From Colocasia esculenta (lineage: Eukaryota; Streptophyta; Magnoliopsida; Alismatales; Araceae), in contig CM024755.1 of assembly GCA_014218235.1 (NCBI GenBank), positions 38,584,713 through 38,648,712 on the forward strand: a stretch of 64,000 nucleotides of DNA. Direction: 5' to 3'. The notes beneath the pieces were generated by a model, which ran no database searches, was not told where the DNA came from, and saw only the letters and a program-made list of their open reading frames with translations. The translations under genes and the position numbers were made by a program. Positions 10,791 to 20,381 of the stretch are shown here, piece after piece. Numbering within the stretch: position 1 is the first letter of the stretch; the number at the start of each line of letters is the position of its first letter.

Positions 10791-12224
10791 ATGGTAAGCC
10801 CACCCAAGAAGGCACCTTTCCTTGTGGAGAGGCAGGAGGCGGTGCTGGTGAAGCCTTCTGCTGCTTCCCCTGCCAGGCTCCTCTCCCTTTCCACTATCGA
10901 CAACGACCCCAACCTCGACCTCATCTGCCAGAGCGTCTACGTCTACAGCGCGGAAGGGGAGCCTCCCGCCGACGTCGAGATTAATGGCGGTGAGCAGCAG
11001 CACAGCAGGGACTTGTGGCGCTCGGACCCTGCGTCCGCGATCAAAGAAGGTCTCTCCAAGGCCTTGGCCTACTACTATCCCCTGGCGGGGAGACTGCGGC
11101 GGCACGAGGACGGCAGGTTCCGGGTGGACTGCACCGGCGAGGGCGTACCCTTCTCTTCCGCCACCGCGGCCTGCACCTTGGCCTCCATTAACCACGTAGA
11201 GGGCCTCGACCTGGTGGAGGTCAAGCAGCTAGTCTTACGGGCTGAGGGCGCCGGCGCTGGCCTCCCGGTGATGATGCAGGTGACCCGGTTCGCGTGCGGG
11301 GGATTCACGGTGGGCCTGGGGCTGTCCCACGTCGTCTGCGACGGGTTCGGCTCGGCGCAATTCATGCACGCGATGGCGGAGCTCGCGGGTGGGGCGAGCG
11401 AGCCGTCGGTGAAGCCCGTCTGGGAGCGGGAGCGGCTGGTGGCGGCGGCCGGGGCGGGGGCGCCAGATTGGTCACAGCCTGGGGAGGAGTTGGGCACCCG
11501 CGCAACCTCCCCCCACCTACCCTCCGACGACCTGGTGAACGGAAGCTTCGACGTGGACGCTGCCACCATCGGGTGGCTAAAGAGAACCTTGCAGGAGGGC
11601 GAGAAGGAGGAGAGCGGCGGCGAGGTGGCGCCTTCTGGCTTCACCGCCCTGGAGGCCCTGGGCGCCTACTTATGGAGGTCCCGCTTCAGGGCCCTAGAGA
11701 TGGACGCAGAGGGAACGACCCACTTCGCCCTGGCCGTCGGCATCAGGAGGGACGCAATGTATCCGCCCCTCCCGGAAGGCTACTACGGCAACGCCTTCGT
11801 GGGGGCGCACGCGTTCCTGAGAGGCAGGGAGCTCTGCGAGGTACCGCTGTGGAGGGTGGCGGCGGCCATCAGGGAAAGCAAGAGGAAGGCCCAGGAGGCG
11901 GCGTACGTGGCGCCGTACCTGGGGTTTTTGGAGGGATTTCTCCAGGCGGGGGAGAATTTCGGCGGCGAGGGGGCCGCGCTAGTGGTGACGGACTGGCGGC
12001 ACATGGGGCTGGCGGCGGCGGGATTCGGGGGTCGACGGGCGGTGCACGTGGTGCCGCTGCCGTGGGACATGTTCGGCAATGTCGATCTCTGCATCTTATT
12101 GCCGCCGTTTAGCCTGGATCCCACCATGAGAGGGGGCGTCAGGGCGCTGCTGTGTCTCCCCCGAGCCGCCATGGGTAGATTTGAGGAGGAGATAACTGCT
12201 CTAAGACGTCTTTCTCATGTTTGA
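10791..12224 (+). CDS. BAHD family acyl-CoA-dependent acyltransferase
   Basis: A 477-residue, single-exon protein expected to transfer an acyl group from a CoA thioester to a hydroxyl or amine in the cytosol. Family marks are YYPLAGRL (95-102), VDCTGEGVPF (112-121), the catalytic HxxxD motif as HVVCD at 180-184 followed by G185, and YGN at 332-334. The C-terminal structural motif DFGWG is present only as GFGGR at 411-415, preceded by TDWRHMG, so its Asp and Trp are absent. The start is set by ACCATGG at 10791, a strong plant context. The frame stays open back to 10521, but that part runs through a microsatellite and has no family similarity. The length is slightly above the usual 430-460. The overall pattern recalls the clade with benzoyl, taxane and alcohol acyltransferases, but the substrate cannot be told. 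Codon use is strongly GC-rich, unlike all neighbours. It is the only intact host gene here. Confidence 0.93.
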   Translation: MVSPPKKAPFLVERQEAVLVKPSAASPARLLSLSTIDNDPNLDLICQSVYVYSAEGEPPADVEINGGEQQHSRDLWRSDPASAIKEGLSKALAYYYPLAGRLRRHEDGRFRVDCTGEGVPFSSATAACTLASINHVEGLDLVEVKQLVLRAEGAGAGLPVMMQVTRFACGGFTVGLGLSHVVCDGFGSAQFMHAMAELAGGASEPSVKPVWERERLVAAAGAGAPDWSQPGEELGTRATSPHLPSDDLVNGSFDVDAATIGWLKRTLQEGEKEESGGEVAPSGFTALEALGAYLWRSRFRALEMDAEGTTHFALAVGIRRDAMYPPLPEGYYGNAFVGAHAFLRGRELCEVPLWRVAAAIRESKRKAQEAAYVAPYLGFLEGFLQAGENFGGEGAALVVTDWRHMGLAAAGFGGRRAVHVVPLPWDMFGNVDLCILLPPFSLDPTMRGGVRALLCLPRAAMGRFEEEITALRRLSHV

Positions 12225-12255
12225 TATTAGAATAGGTCCCAAACATATCTTAAAA

Positions 12256-12538
12256 GAATAATGTTAGGTTTCCGGTGGTGCCGGAAGTCCAGCTGAACCT
12301 GAGGGGCCGCGCCCCTCCACACGCACGTCGCGTGAGGGGGGGGGACGGACCCCCTAGTATTAAGTGTTGGTTTTTTTTTTTACAATTTGTGTACACAAAT
12401 ATTTTATTTGTGTGCACAAATAATACACAGAAAAATAAAATAAAACTCAGCATTTAATACTGGGGGTCTGCCCCCTCCACGCGGCGTGCCCCCCAGCTCA
12501 GTTTTACTCCCGACAGTGTCGGGAGCAAAGTATTTCTC
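12256..12538. mobile_element. Mutator-type MITE (283 bp) in the BAHD 3' flank
   Basis: Long imperfect inverted repeats: the left end GAATAATGTTAGG pairs with the inverted right end GAGAAATACTTTG. Each is followed by a small hairpin (TTCCGG-tggtg-CCGGAA on the left, CTCCCGACA-gTGTCGGGAG on the right) and a GC-rich block ending in a TAGTATTAA-like word. The flanking 9-mers are ATCTTAAAA (12247-12255) and ATCCTAAAA (12539-12547), one mismatch, as for Mutator target duplications. It begins 32 bp after the BAHD stop, so it probably lies in the 3' UTR or terminator region. Confidence 0.82.
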
Positions 12539-12547
12539 ATCCTAAAA

Positions 12548-12870
12548 ACCCATCTCTCTCTCTCGATATATGTAGACACGTGCAATTCTGCATGCATCAT
12601 CTGCATTTGATTTGGCGACTGTTGTCTTAGTTGGTATTAATTTATTGGTTCATATGACAATAAGTTTTTGGATTGGTTTAGAAGTTTGGAAAGAGTAATA
12701 TTATGTTCTCTACTACTCAAAAGCACCTCCCTCCTCCCCCATTTTTTACTCTCAAATAATACGTACAAATATTTATATATTGTACATAAATATTCATGTA
12801 ATACACATAAATAATAATTTAGTATATACAAACACTATAAAAATATATACAAATAAAATTATTTGTATAT
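12548..12870. other. AT-rich spacer
   Basis: Between two Mutator-type elements. It is rich in ATAYAAATA repeats. No gene is seen. Confidence 0.6.
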
Positions 12871-13340
12871 ATTTTTATAGAGAAAATTAATTAGGGGTCC
12901 TGTCAGAGTGTTGACTTAATTTGTAGTCCCTGTCAGAAAATCAAAAGTCATAAAGTCCTACCTTTTTGTGTTAGTTTAATTTCTAGTCCCTGCTTTTTGC
13001 TTCTAGTCCTTGCTTTTTTTGTTGTTCAGCATTTAATGCGTCTTGGAAGACGAGTCGTCCTTTTAACATCAACTTTTTCCTATTTTGCCCTTCCTTATTC
13101 TACTCGTTTCCTATTTACATTCGTTACAGTTGCCTTTGTATCAATTACAGTAAGCTTGTATGTCAGTTACAGTAAGCCTTTATATCTGTTACAGTAAGTC
13201 TTTTTTTCCTTATGCTCGTTACAGTTGTCTTTGTATCAGTTACAGCAAGTCTTTATATCTGTTACAGTAAGCCTTTGTAACTGTTACATACCACAATTAT
13301 AAGCTCTTACAAAAGAAAAAAAAAAACTTTATTTGTTTGC

Positions 13341-13409
13341 ACATGCTAGGATTCGAACCCAGGTCTTCACAAAGAAGACATGAGATGCCCTTACCACTAA
13401 GCTACAACT
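13341..13409 (-). other. tRNA-like sequence, left arm of the foldback element
   Basis: On the minus strand, TAGCTTAGTGGTAAGGGC fits a D-arm/A box and GGGTTCGAATCC fits a T-arm/B box, with a GTCTTC/GAAGAC hairpin between them. A clean 7 bp acceptor stem is not evident, so it is better seen as a tRNA-derived pol III promoter-like unit than a working tRNA. It points outward to the left end. Confidence 0.6.
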
Positions 13410-13419
13410 ACATTTGTGT

Positions 13420-14790
13420 TACAACAGAACATATAATATATTTAATTAAGTATTGTAGTAAACATAATACTCTATTACAACTTATGTTAAGTCTTGTTAC
13501 AGTCAATATCATTCCCTGTTACAGCATATATTAAGTTCTGTTACAGTAAACATTATCAGCTATTATAGTAAACATAATACTTTGTTACAACTTATGTTAA
13601 GTCTTGTTACAGTTAATATCATTCCCTGTTACAGCATACATTAAGTTCTGTTACAGTAAACATTATCATCTATTATAGTAAACATAATACTTTGTTACAA
13701 TTTATGTTAAGTCTTGTTACAGTCAATATCATTCCCTATTACAGAATACATTAAGCTATGTTACAATGTACATTAAACTTTGTTACAATATGCATTAACC
13801 TTTGTTATAATATACATTAACCTTTGTTACAATATGTATTAAGCTCTATTACAACTTATGTTAAGTCTTGTTACAGAATACATTAAGCTCTATTACAATG
13901 TACATTAAACTTTGTTATAATATATATTAACCTTTGTTACAATATACATTAACCTTTGTTACAATATACATTAACCTTTGTTACTGTAAGCTTATTGCTT
14001 AGCTTAATGTAATTTCGTATCACTTACAGTAATAGAGCTTAATGTACTTGTAACAAAGCTTAATGTACATTGTAATAGAGCTTAATGTATACTGTAACAA
14101 AACCTAACATAAGTTGTAATAGAGCTTCATACATATTGTAACAAAGGTTAATGTATATTGTAACAAAGGTTAATATATATTGTAATAAAGTTTAATGTAC
14201 ATTGTAATAGAGCTTAATGTATTCTGTAACAAGACTTAACATAAGTTGTAATAGAGCTTAATACATATTGTAACAAAGGTTAATGTGTATTCTAACAAAG
14301 GTTAATGTATATTGTAACAAAGTTTAATGTACATTGTAATAGAGCTTAATGTATTCTGTAACAAGACTTAACATAAGTTGTAATAGAGCTTAATACATAT
14401 TGTAACAAAGGTTAATGTATATTATAACAAATGTTAATGCATATTGTAACAAAGTTTAATGTACATTGTAACAGAGCTTAATGTATTCTGTAATAGGGAA
14501 TGATATTGACTGTAACAAGACTTAACATAAATTGTAACAAAGTATTATGTTTACTATAATAGATGATAATGTTTACTGTAACAGAACTTAATGTATGCTG
14601 TAACAGGGAATGATATTAACTGTAACAAGACTTAACATAAGTTGTAACAAAGTATTATGTTTACTATAATAGCTGATAATGTTTACTGTAACAGAACTTA
14701 ATATATGCTGTAACAGGGAATGATATTGACTGTAACAAGACTTAACATAAGTTGTAATAGAGTATTATGTTTACTACAATACTTAATTAA
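13420..14790. repeat. Tandem TGTTACA-TTAA repeats forming the core of the foldback element
   Basis: Irregular tandem units of about 20-24 bp (TTGTTACAATATACATTAA and variants with CAGTMAATATCATTCC) run rightwards to about 13985. They then appear as reverse complements from about 14030. The short spacer carries CTGTAAGCTTATTGCTTAG. Confidence 0.85.
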
Positions 14791-14823
14791 ATATATTATA
14801 TGTTCTGTTGTAACACAAATGTA

Positions 14824-14893
14824 GTTGTAGCTTAGTGGTAAGGGCATCTCATGTCTTCTTTATGAAGACCTGGGTTCGAATCCTAGCATGTGC
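14824..14893 (+). other. tRNA-like sequence, right arm of the foldback element
   Basis: Inverted twin of the 13341-13409 copy, with one visible difference (TTTATG for TTTGTG in the central hairpin). The A box TAGCTTAGTGG and B box GGTTCGAATCC are intact. It points outward to the right end, so the two copies are divergent. Confidence 0.6.
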
Positions 14894-15361
14894 AAACAAA
14901 TAAAGTTATTTTTTTTCTTTTGTAAGAGCTTATAGTTGTGGTCTGTAACAGTTACAAAGGCTTACTGTAACAGATATAAAGACTTGCTGTAACTGATACA
15001 AAGGCAACTGTAACGAGCATAAGGAAAAAAAGACTTACTGTAACAGATATAAAGGCTTACTGTAACTGACATACAAGCTTACTGTAATTGATACAAAGGC
15101 AACTGTAACGAATGTAAATAGGAAACGAGTAGAATAAGGAAGGGCAAAATAGGAAAAAGTTGATGTTAAAAGGACGACTCGTCTTCCAAGATGCATTAAA
15201 TGCTGAGCAACAAAAAAAGCAAGGACTAGAAGCAAAAAGCAGGGACTAGAAATTAAACTAACACAAAAGGTAGGACTTTATGACTTCTGATTTTCTGACA
15301 GGGACTACAAATTAAGTCAACACTCTGACAGGGACCCTTAATTAATTTTCCCATTTTTATA

Positions 15362-16098
15362 TTATTTATATATATTATTATGTTATTTATATACACTACA
15401 TAAATATTTATATACAATATTACTTCATAATAAAAAAAATATACACCTTCATCATAGATCAATGGAGAAGGAGGTGGTTTTGAGTCATGCTATTCATTAC
15501 TCAATTACAAAAGTCTAGCCACTCAAAGACAAAGTTCAAAATATCTCCTGTGATCATGATTCAAGTAATTAACTCAGGACATGTCCTCTAGAAAATGTTG
15601 AGATTTTGATACTGGCTTTTGCATGCGCGCACAAAAGCCAAGAACACTTGCCACGCAGTCCGTCCGTTGTCATCATCTTATATGCAGAAGGTCACGTCAG
15701 TGGCGGTGAGTGGTGAATAAAATATTATTTTTAGCTAAAAAAATAATATTTGAACATATTATCTCTGGTTAAAATATTTTTGCTAAAAATCATTGTTTGG
15801 ACTAAAAATATTAATATTAATTAAAAATATTAGCTTTTAATTGAGAAATATTAATTTTAACTAAAGATATTAAGCTTTGACTATTGAAAAATATTAATTT
15901 GACTAAAAGTACTAACGCTTGGCCGAAAAATACTAGTTCACAGTGCATCAAATAACAAGGAAGATCCCTCATTCCCTTTGTTGAGGGCCTTCTTCTCTCT
16001 GCATTGCAGGCCTTTTTTCTAGATATGTGTTATTTTGTTGGAAAGCCAGCAATTTTTCTTGGAAGTTTTGTTAATTTTCACCTGATAATTATTTTTTT
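15362..16098. other. Spacer between foldback element and MULE
   Basis: About 740 bp without a gene. The part at 15720-15940 is AT-rich with repeated AAAATATTAAT and GACTAAAA words. These look like a degenerate tandem array or part of an old MITE. No ends could be assigned. Confidence 0.5.
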
Positions 16099-16186
16099 GA
16101 GAAATTAATTGGGGGTCTCTGTCAGAGGGTGATACTTTTTTCCTCATCCCTCTCAGAATACTAGAAGACGTAGAGTCCATACTTTT

Positions 16187-17237
16187 TCGCCTGCTACATT
16201 TATTTTTCAGCAGTAACTGCCAACCAGGTGTGGTCAGACCTGTCCCCTCTTTTGCAATTTAACAACATGAAAATCACCAATGTGGCTGATGGTGTGACCT
16301 CCTTCTTAACACACCCGAAACTTAATACCACTACTGGTCGTCTAAAACGCTGCACCTTCATGGCGGTTTTGTGGAAAATTTGGTGCAGCCAGAACATGGC
16401 TAGGTTCCAAGGACAGGACATGTCTTCTAAACACATCATCAAAAGAAACATGCTATCCATCCGCGCCATTACCATATCTGCCAACTTTCAGAAAATTCCG
16501 CAGCCTTGGTTAGCTGCCCTTCGCCAGTTCAATAATGGGAATGAAAACAAGAAAGTCATTACCCCCAAATCTATAAGATGGCTCACTCCACCATCGGGAA
16601 GGTTAAAGCTGAACGTTGACGGAGTTTTCAGCATGACGTCGGGTGAAGCTGGAGGCCGGAGGAGGCATACTCTGTGACCATAAGGGCAACATGTGTTGCG
16701 CCTTTTCCAAGCCTTATCATGGACTAAAATCTAGCCTCGCTGCCGAGGCTCTTGCACTTAGGGACAACCTATCATTTTGCTGCAGCAAGGGCGTCTATGA
16801 GGTGATGGTGGAGACCGATTCTATCAACCTCCTGCATATTGTCACAAGTCAGCTCCCTTGCCCATGGGAAATTGCATGCATTTTGCAGGATGTTGCTGTT
16901 AAAACCCAGAAGGTTAAGGCTGAAATCATACATATACCTCGGGAAGGAAACAAGGTGGCGGACTGTCTTGCTGGTTTTGTATCTTCTTGTACTCATCTTG
17001 CCACATAGGACTCTTGGGCTGATCTCCCCACTAATGTTAAGGGCCCCTACCACTTTGATAAGGTAGGGTGCTCATCTATCAGGCCCTAGTCCGCTTTGTA
17101 CTCCCCCCCACTTTCTCCCACTTATATATTTCAAAACACTCTTAGCCGCTTGGTGAAGGTATAGTGGCCCTCTCACATTGTGACAATGCCCCTACCATCT
17201 CCTTTTGGTTCGGCTATATTTAAAAAAAAAAAATTCC
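16187..17237 (+). mobile_element. 5'-truncated LINE (3' end with RNase H) in the MULE terminal repeat
   Basis: Flanking 13-mers AGTCCATACTTTT (16174-16186) and AGTCCCTACTTTT (17238-17250) differ at one base and represent the target duplication. The 3' end is a 12-A tail at about 17222-17233. Only the last kilobase of the LINE is present, which is typical of incomplete reverse transcription. Confidence 0.82.
16228..17008 (+). pseudogene. LINE ORF2 C-terminus: RNase H (RVT_3-like) domain, frameshifted
   Basis: The first part contains FMAVLWKIWCSQNMARFQGQ, the region before RNase H in plant L1-type ORF2 proteins. It then gives LKLNVDGVF, where the RNase H domain starts. A shift near 16643 moves to the frame reading AGGGILCDHKGNMCCAF, SLAAEALALRD, VMVETDSINLL and HIPREGNKVADCLAG, ending at 17006-17008. 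The Asp of NVDG, the Glu of AAEALAL and the Asp of ETDS are in the usual catalytic positions. Reverse transcriptase is missing because of 5' truncation, so the fragment is inactive. Confidence 0.82.
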
Positions 17238-17250
17238 AGTCCCTACTTTT

Positions 17251-17511
17251 GAGACGTCACCATTTACGACCCTTGATTCACGAGTTCCGTCTCTTTTGCA
17301 TCTGTCTCTTTTTCCCATTCCCGTTTTACCCTTCTGTCCTTTCGAATGCTATGAAGTGACATGTCTGCCTGTCTATCCCCCTCCGCCATCTATGGAAGTT
17401 GGACTTACATAACGTGTGTATCACACTTACATAACGTGTGTTTCGCACTTACAGCAACCATTGACATCACTTACACATTGTAGGTAAAGAACAATTATAG
17501 AAGATTTTAAT
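17251..17511. other. MULE subterminal region, no gene
   Basis: It contains repeated CTTACATAACGTGTGT units near 17404-17445 and lies between the LINE target duplication and the end of the transposase gene. It probably holds the transposase 3' UTR. Confidence 0.5.
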
Positions 17512-18158
17512 TCATTCAGGATTGTGGGGTGGGTTGCTACAAGTTCTTCTGTTGTGACCTATTTGTTTGCACCTTGAACAAATATACGCATGCTCTACTT
17601 CTCCTCTTGAATATATTCTCTTCTTTCTCGGTCTTCCTGGCAACCTTTTTGTTGTCGGTGGCTTGATCAGAACATCGGATGGTTGAGGCGGATTCGACAT
17701 GTCAAATGTTGGGATATGTTGAATGTTTGTTTTGTATGCAGCCCATACACTTCTGTGCTGTAAAATACTGAAACATATTGAGAAACGACCTCCTTATTAC
17801 TGTCAATTGATACGCATGCATGCTTGCAAGGAATCTTGACAAGTTGCCAGTGTCCACAGGAGCATGTTTGTTGATGGAGGTCTATGACGTACGTCTTCAT
17901 ACTTTCAATAACCTCAAATTTGATTCCGTCTGAATGACGGATTTCTAAGCTTCTTCTTTCTTGAAGTTTTTTTCGAAGATTTTTTGTACTTTAGGATAGT
18001 ATGGAGTATCCCACAAGGCTGCATCAATTTTCCTCTTTGCAGCCATTTCTATCATTTGAACTCTAATTTTGTCAACCATCTGTAGTATTGGTAGACTTCG
18101 CGCATCATGTATCCAATTGTTGAATGACTCTGCCAAATTAGAGTATAACTCGCTAAAC
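17512..18158 (-). pseudogene. MULE transposase (mudrA-like), C-terminal exon: SWIM finger and zinc knuckle
   Basis: Minus-strand exon after an acceptor CTCACAG at 18159. It opens RFSELYSNLAESFNNWIHDAR, the segment following the catalytic core in MURA proteins. It then has a SWIM zinc finger (CSCGHWQLVKIPCKHA, CxC-x8-CxH, near 17815-17865) and a CCHC-like knuckle CSRCKQIGHNRRTC near 17540-17580, ending at 17512. The reading must change frame near 17945 and again near 17735-17760, where SVWAAYKTNI continues the protein, so this copy is dead. SWIM and zinc knuckle are usual for Mutator transposases that bind terminal repeats. Confidence 0.87.
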
Positions 18159-18366
18159 CTGTGAGACAATGTAAAGGAAATTAGTTTAACATCATATATC
18201 TGTAGCACGTCTTCACTACTTACTGTAACCACATTTAACACTTTCTATAACGTCATATATCTGTAACAGTAAGATAATGCTTATTGTAATAGCTTATATC
18301 TATTACTATAAGACATGTCAACGCCTAACTGTAAGAACAGAAATGGCAGAATGTAATAGAACATAT

Positions 18367-20318
18367 TGATGATCAGTCTATCCCCATATAAATTTATTTA
18401 ATTATATACAATTTTGGTGATTAACAAAACCCTAATAATTATTTTCTAACAAGTTTTTATGAAGTTCATCGACAGGAAATAATTCAAGCAAACTTTTTAA
18501 GTAATCCTTACACACTATTGTTTAAAAGTTCAGAGCATAGAATTCTTCTAAGTCCATATCGATTTGCTTTATAGCATAACGATTTCATAAGCATCACATA
18601 ACGATTTCCTTAGAGCATAACGATTTATTAAGTGAGAACAACGATTTGGTCTCACAACGATTTGTTAAGTGAGAACAACGATTTGGTCTCACAACGATTT
18701 ATTAAGTGAGAACAACAATTTGGTCTCACAACAATTTGTTAAGTGAGAACAACAATTTCATCTCACAATGATTTGTTAAGTGAGAACAACGATTTGTTTA
18801 GTAAGAACAACGATTTGATCTCACAACAATGATTTCGGTTTCACATCGACTTGTTTATTGAAACAACGACTTGGTCGCCGCAACGATTCGATAGATATAA
18901 CGATTTGTTTATGTTTATACAACGATTTGCTCACAACGATTTGTTTATGTTTGAACAACAAACAACGATTTGCTTATGATCAAACAACGATTCGCTCTCA
19001 CAACGATTTGTGTATGTTTGAACAATGACTTGTTTGTATCTGTACAACGATTTATATTCACAATGATTTACTTCTACTATAAGAATGATTCGCTTGCTCT
19101 TGCAACGATTTCATTAGTGGAATAGTGTCTCATGGACACGTCGATTTCTCTATCATATATTTAATGAATATATCTACTATTCTTATGATATTCAAATATA
19201 TTTTTAAATATCATGAAAGTCAAAGTCTTCCCGCGCACATCTCTAGTATCCTTGCATTTATTATGACTATTCACATCATATGCACGTTGCCTTCTATTCT
19301 TATGCTTCTATAAGAAACGCTTTTCAAATAGCAGAATGTCATTTCTATTTTGATGTATATTCTTTCTAACAATTGACTGACAAACATGGCGACAGTCCAG
19401 CTGTCTATGCTTTAGTATTCAATGTGTGCAAGTCTCTGCCAGTACCATGTCATACAACGTTGGACAAAATAGAAGCTGAAGGATATCAAGATGGATCTTC
19501 TCCTTGCGTGCATGGGTTGTAAAGTATTAAATGACTGCAAGCACACCTGTCGTACTTGATGAACCATGCAGACTAATGAGCATCCAACCTAGAGACAACA
19601 GACACTTCAACGGATACATTTTTTCAAAGAGAAGGATATATATAGAAGACTGATGACTCCGTAAAGAATAACTTTTGAGCCTTCACCTTACAACTTGCGA
19701 GCATCAGAAAGAAGAGCCCTGAGCTTCACTCCCTAGTTTACTGTAGCTCTTGCTCTTCGTGATCTTTTGCATAGCCTTTGGAGAGCTTGTGTGTTCTGAG
19801 AGATTTTCTTATTATAGATCTTTCTCTCTCAGTCACTGCCTCAGATCGAGCATTTGTTGTAAGCTTGGTCTAGGGGCATTTTGCCTTCATTCACTTTAGT
19901 GTGAAGTTCCTCTTCGGGTTGTGAAGAGAAGACCTGTTTTGAACAGATGGTTTGTATTCCTTTCGATAAGGAAGGAAGACCTGTGTATCAGGGTGTTTGT
20001 ATTCCTCTTCGGGGTTAGAAGAGAAGGCCAGTTGTGGCTGTATGTGTAAGGGTCCTTAAGGGGGACAATACCATTGGTAGTGAAAGCCCAAGTTGTTGCT
20101 TGGGGACTGGACGTAGGACTCCTTGGTATAGGAGGGCCGACCCAGGATAAAAATCTCATGTTGCATGTGTGATTGCTTTTGTGCGTTTGTTTGTCTTCAT
20201 TCATCTAACACTAACTATTCTCTTTAGTGTATTCTGTTAAGCATTTTTATTAACAGGTTTTAATCTAAAATTTTAGAATCCCATTCACCCTCCATCTGGG
20301 CTTGCTAGTTGGGCAACA
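18367..20318 (+). repeat. 5' LTR of Copia-2 (1952 bp)
   Basis: Begins TGATGATCAG and ends TTGGGCAACA. It holds a TATA box (TATATATA at 19637-19644), the AACGATT word array upstream of it, and a pyrimidine/GAAGAG-rich R-U5 region. Confidence 0.93.
18590..19110 (+). repeat. AACGATTTG array in the U3 of the Copia-2 left LTR
   Basis: The core is a roughly 37 bp unit made of AACGATTTGG, then TCTCAC, then AACGATTTGTTAA, then GTGAGAAC, repeated several times. The word then continues at looser spacing. TCTCAC and GTGAGA are reverse complements, so every unit can fold into a 6 bp stem with a 12-13 base loop carrying the word. Confidence 0.88.
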
Positions 20319-20320
20319 AG

Positions 20321-20332
20321 TTGTATCAGAGC
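20321..20332 (+). other. Primer binding site, tRNA-iMet (Copia-2)
   Basis: TTGTATCAGAGC, one mismatch to the tRNA-Met complement TGGTATCAGAGC, two bases after the LTR. Confidence 0.88.
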
Positions 20333-20381
20333 TAAGTCTCTTCGACAATGAATATCTCACGATCTGAAGAGGAAACATTAA

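Larger units (their letters stand above)
12880..15352. mobile_element. Foldback (long-TIR) non-autonomous MULE, 2.5 kb
   Basis: The termini GAGAAAATTAATTAGGGGTC and, inverted, GGGAAAATTAATTAAGGGTC are flanked by the identical 9-mer ATTTTTATA at 12871-12879 and 15353-15361, the Mutator signature. The arms, about 12880-13990 and 14030-15352, are near-perfect inverted copies, so almost the whole element is one palindrome. Each arm has an outer unique part, a CTGTTACAGTAAG-type repeat block, a tRNA-like segment, then many tandem copies of a TTGTTACAATAYATTAA word. It has no coding capacity. The termini resemble the MULE end at 16099, suggesting that family supplied the transposase. Confidence 0.9.

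Noticed and set aside
11294..12112. Long overlapping open frames within the BAHD gene on both strands
   Set aside because: They are by-products of the very high GC content. Only the frame with HxxxD and family motifs is supported.
13341..13409. A functional tRNA gene
   Set aside because: The A and B boxes are good, but the acceptor stem does not pair convincingly and the anticodon arm is abnormal.
18590..19110. CRISPR-like spacing of short repeats
   Set aside because: The repeats are variable words of 7-9 bp inside an LTR of a plant retrotransposon, without constant repeats, unique spacers or cas genes.
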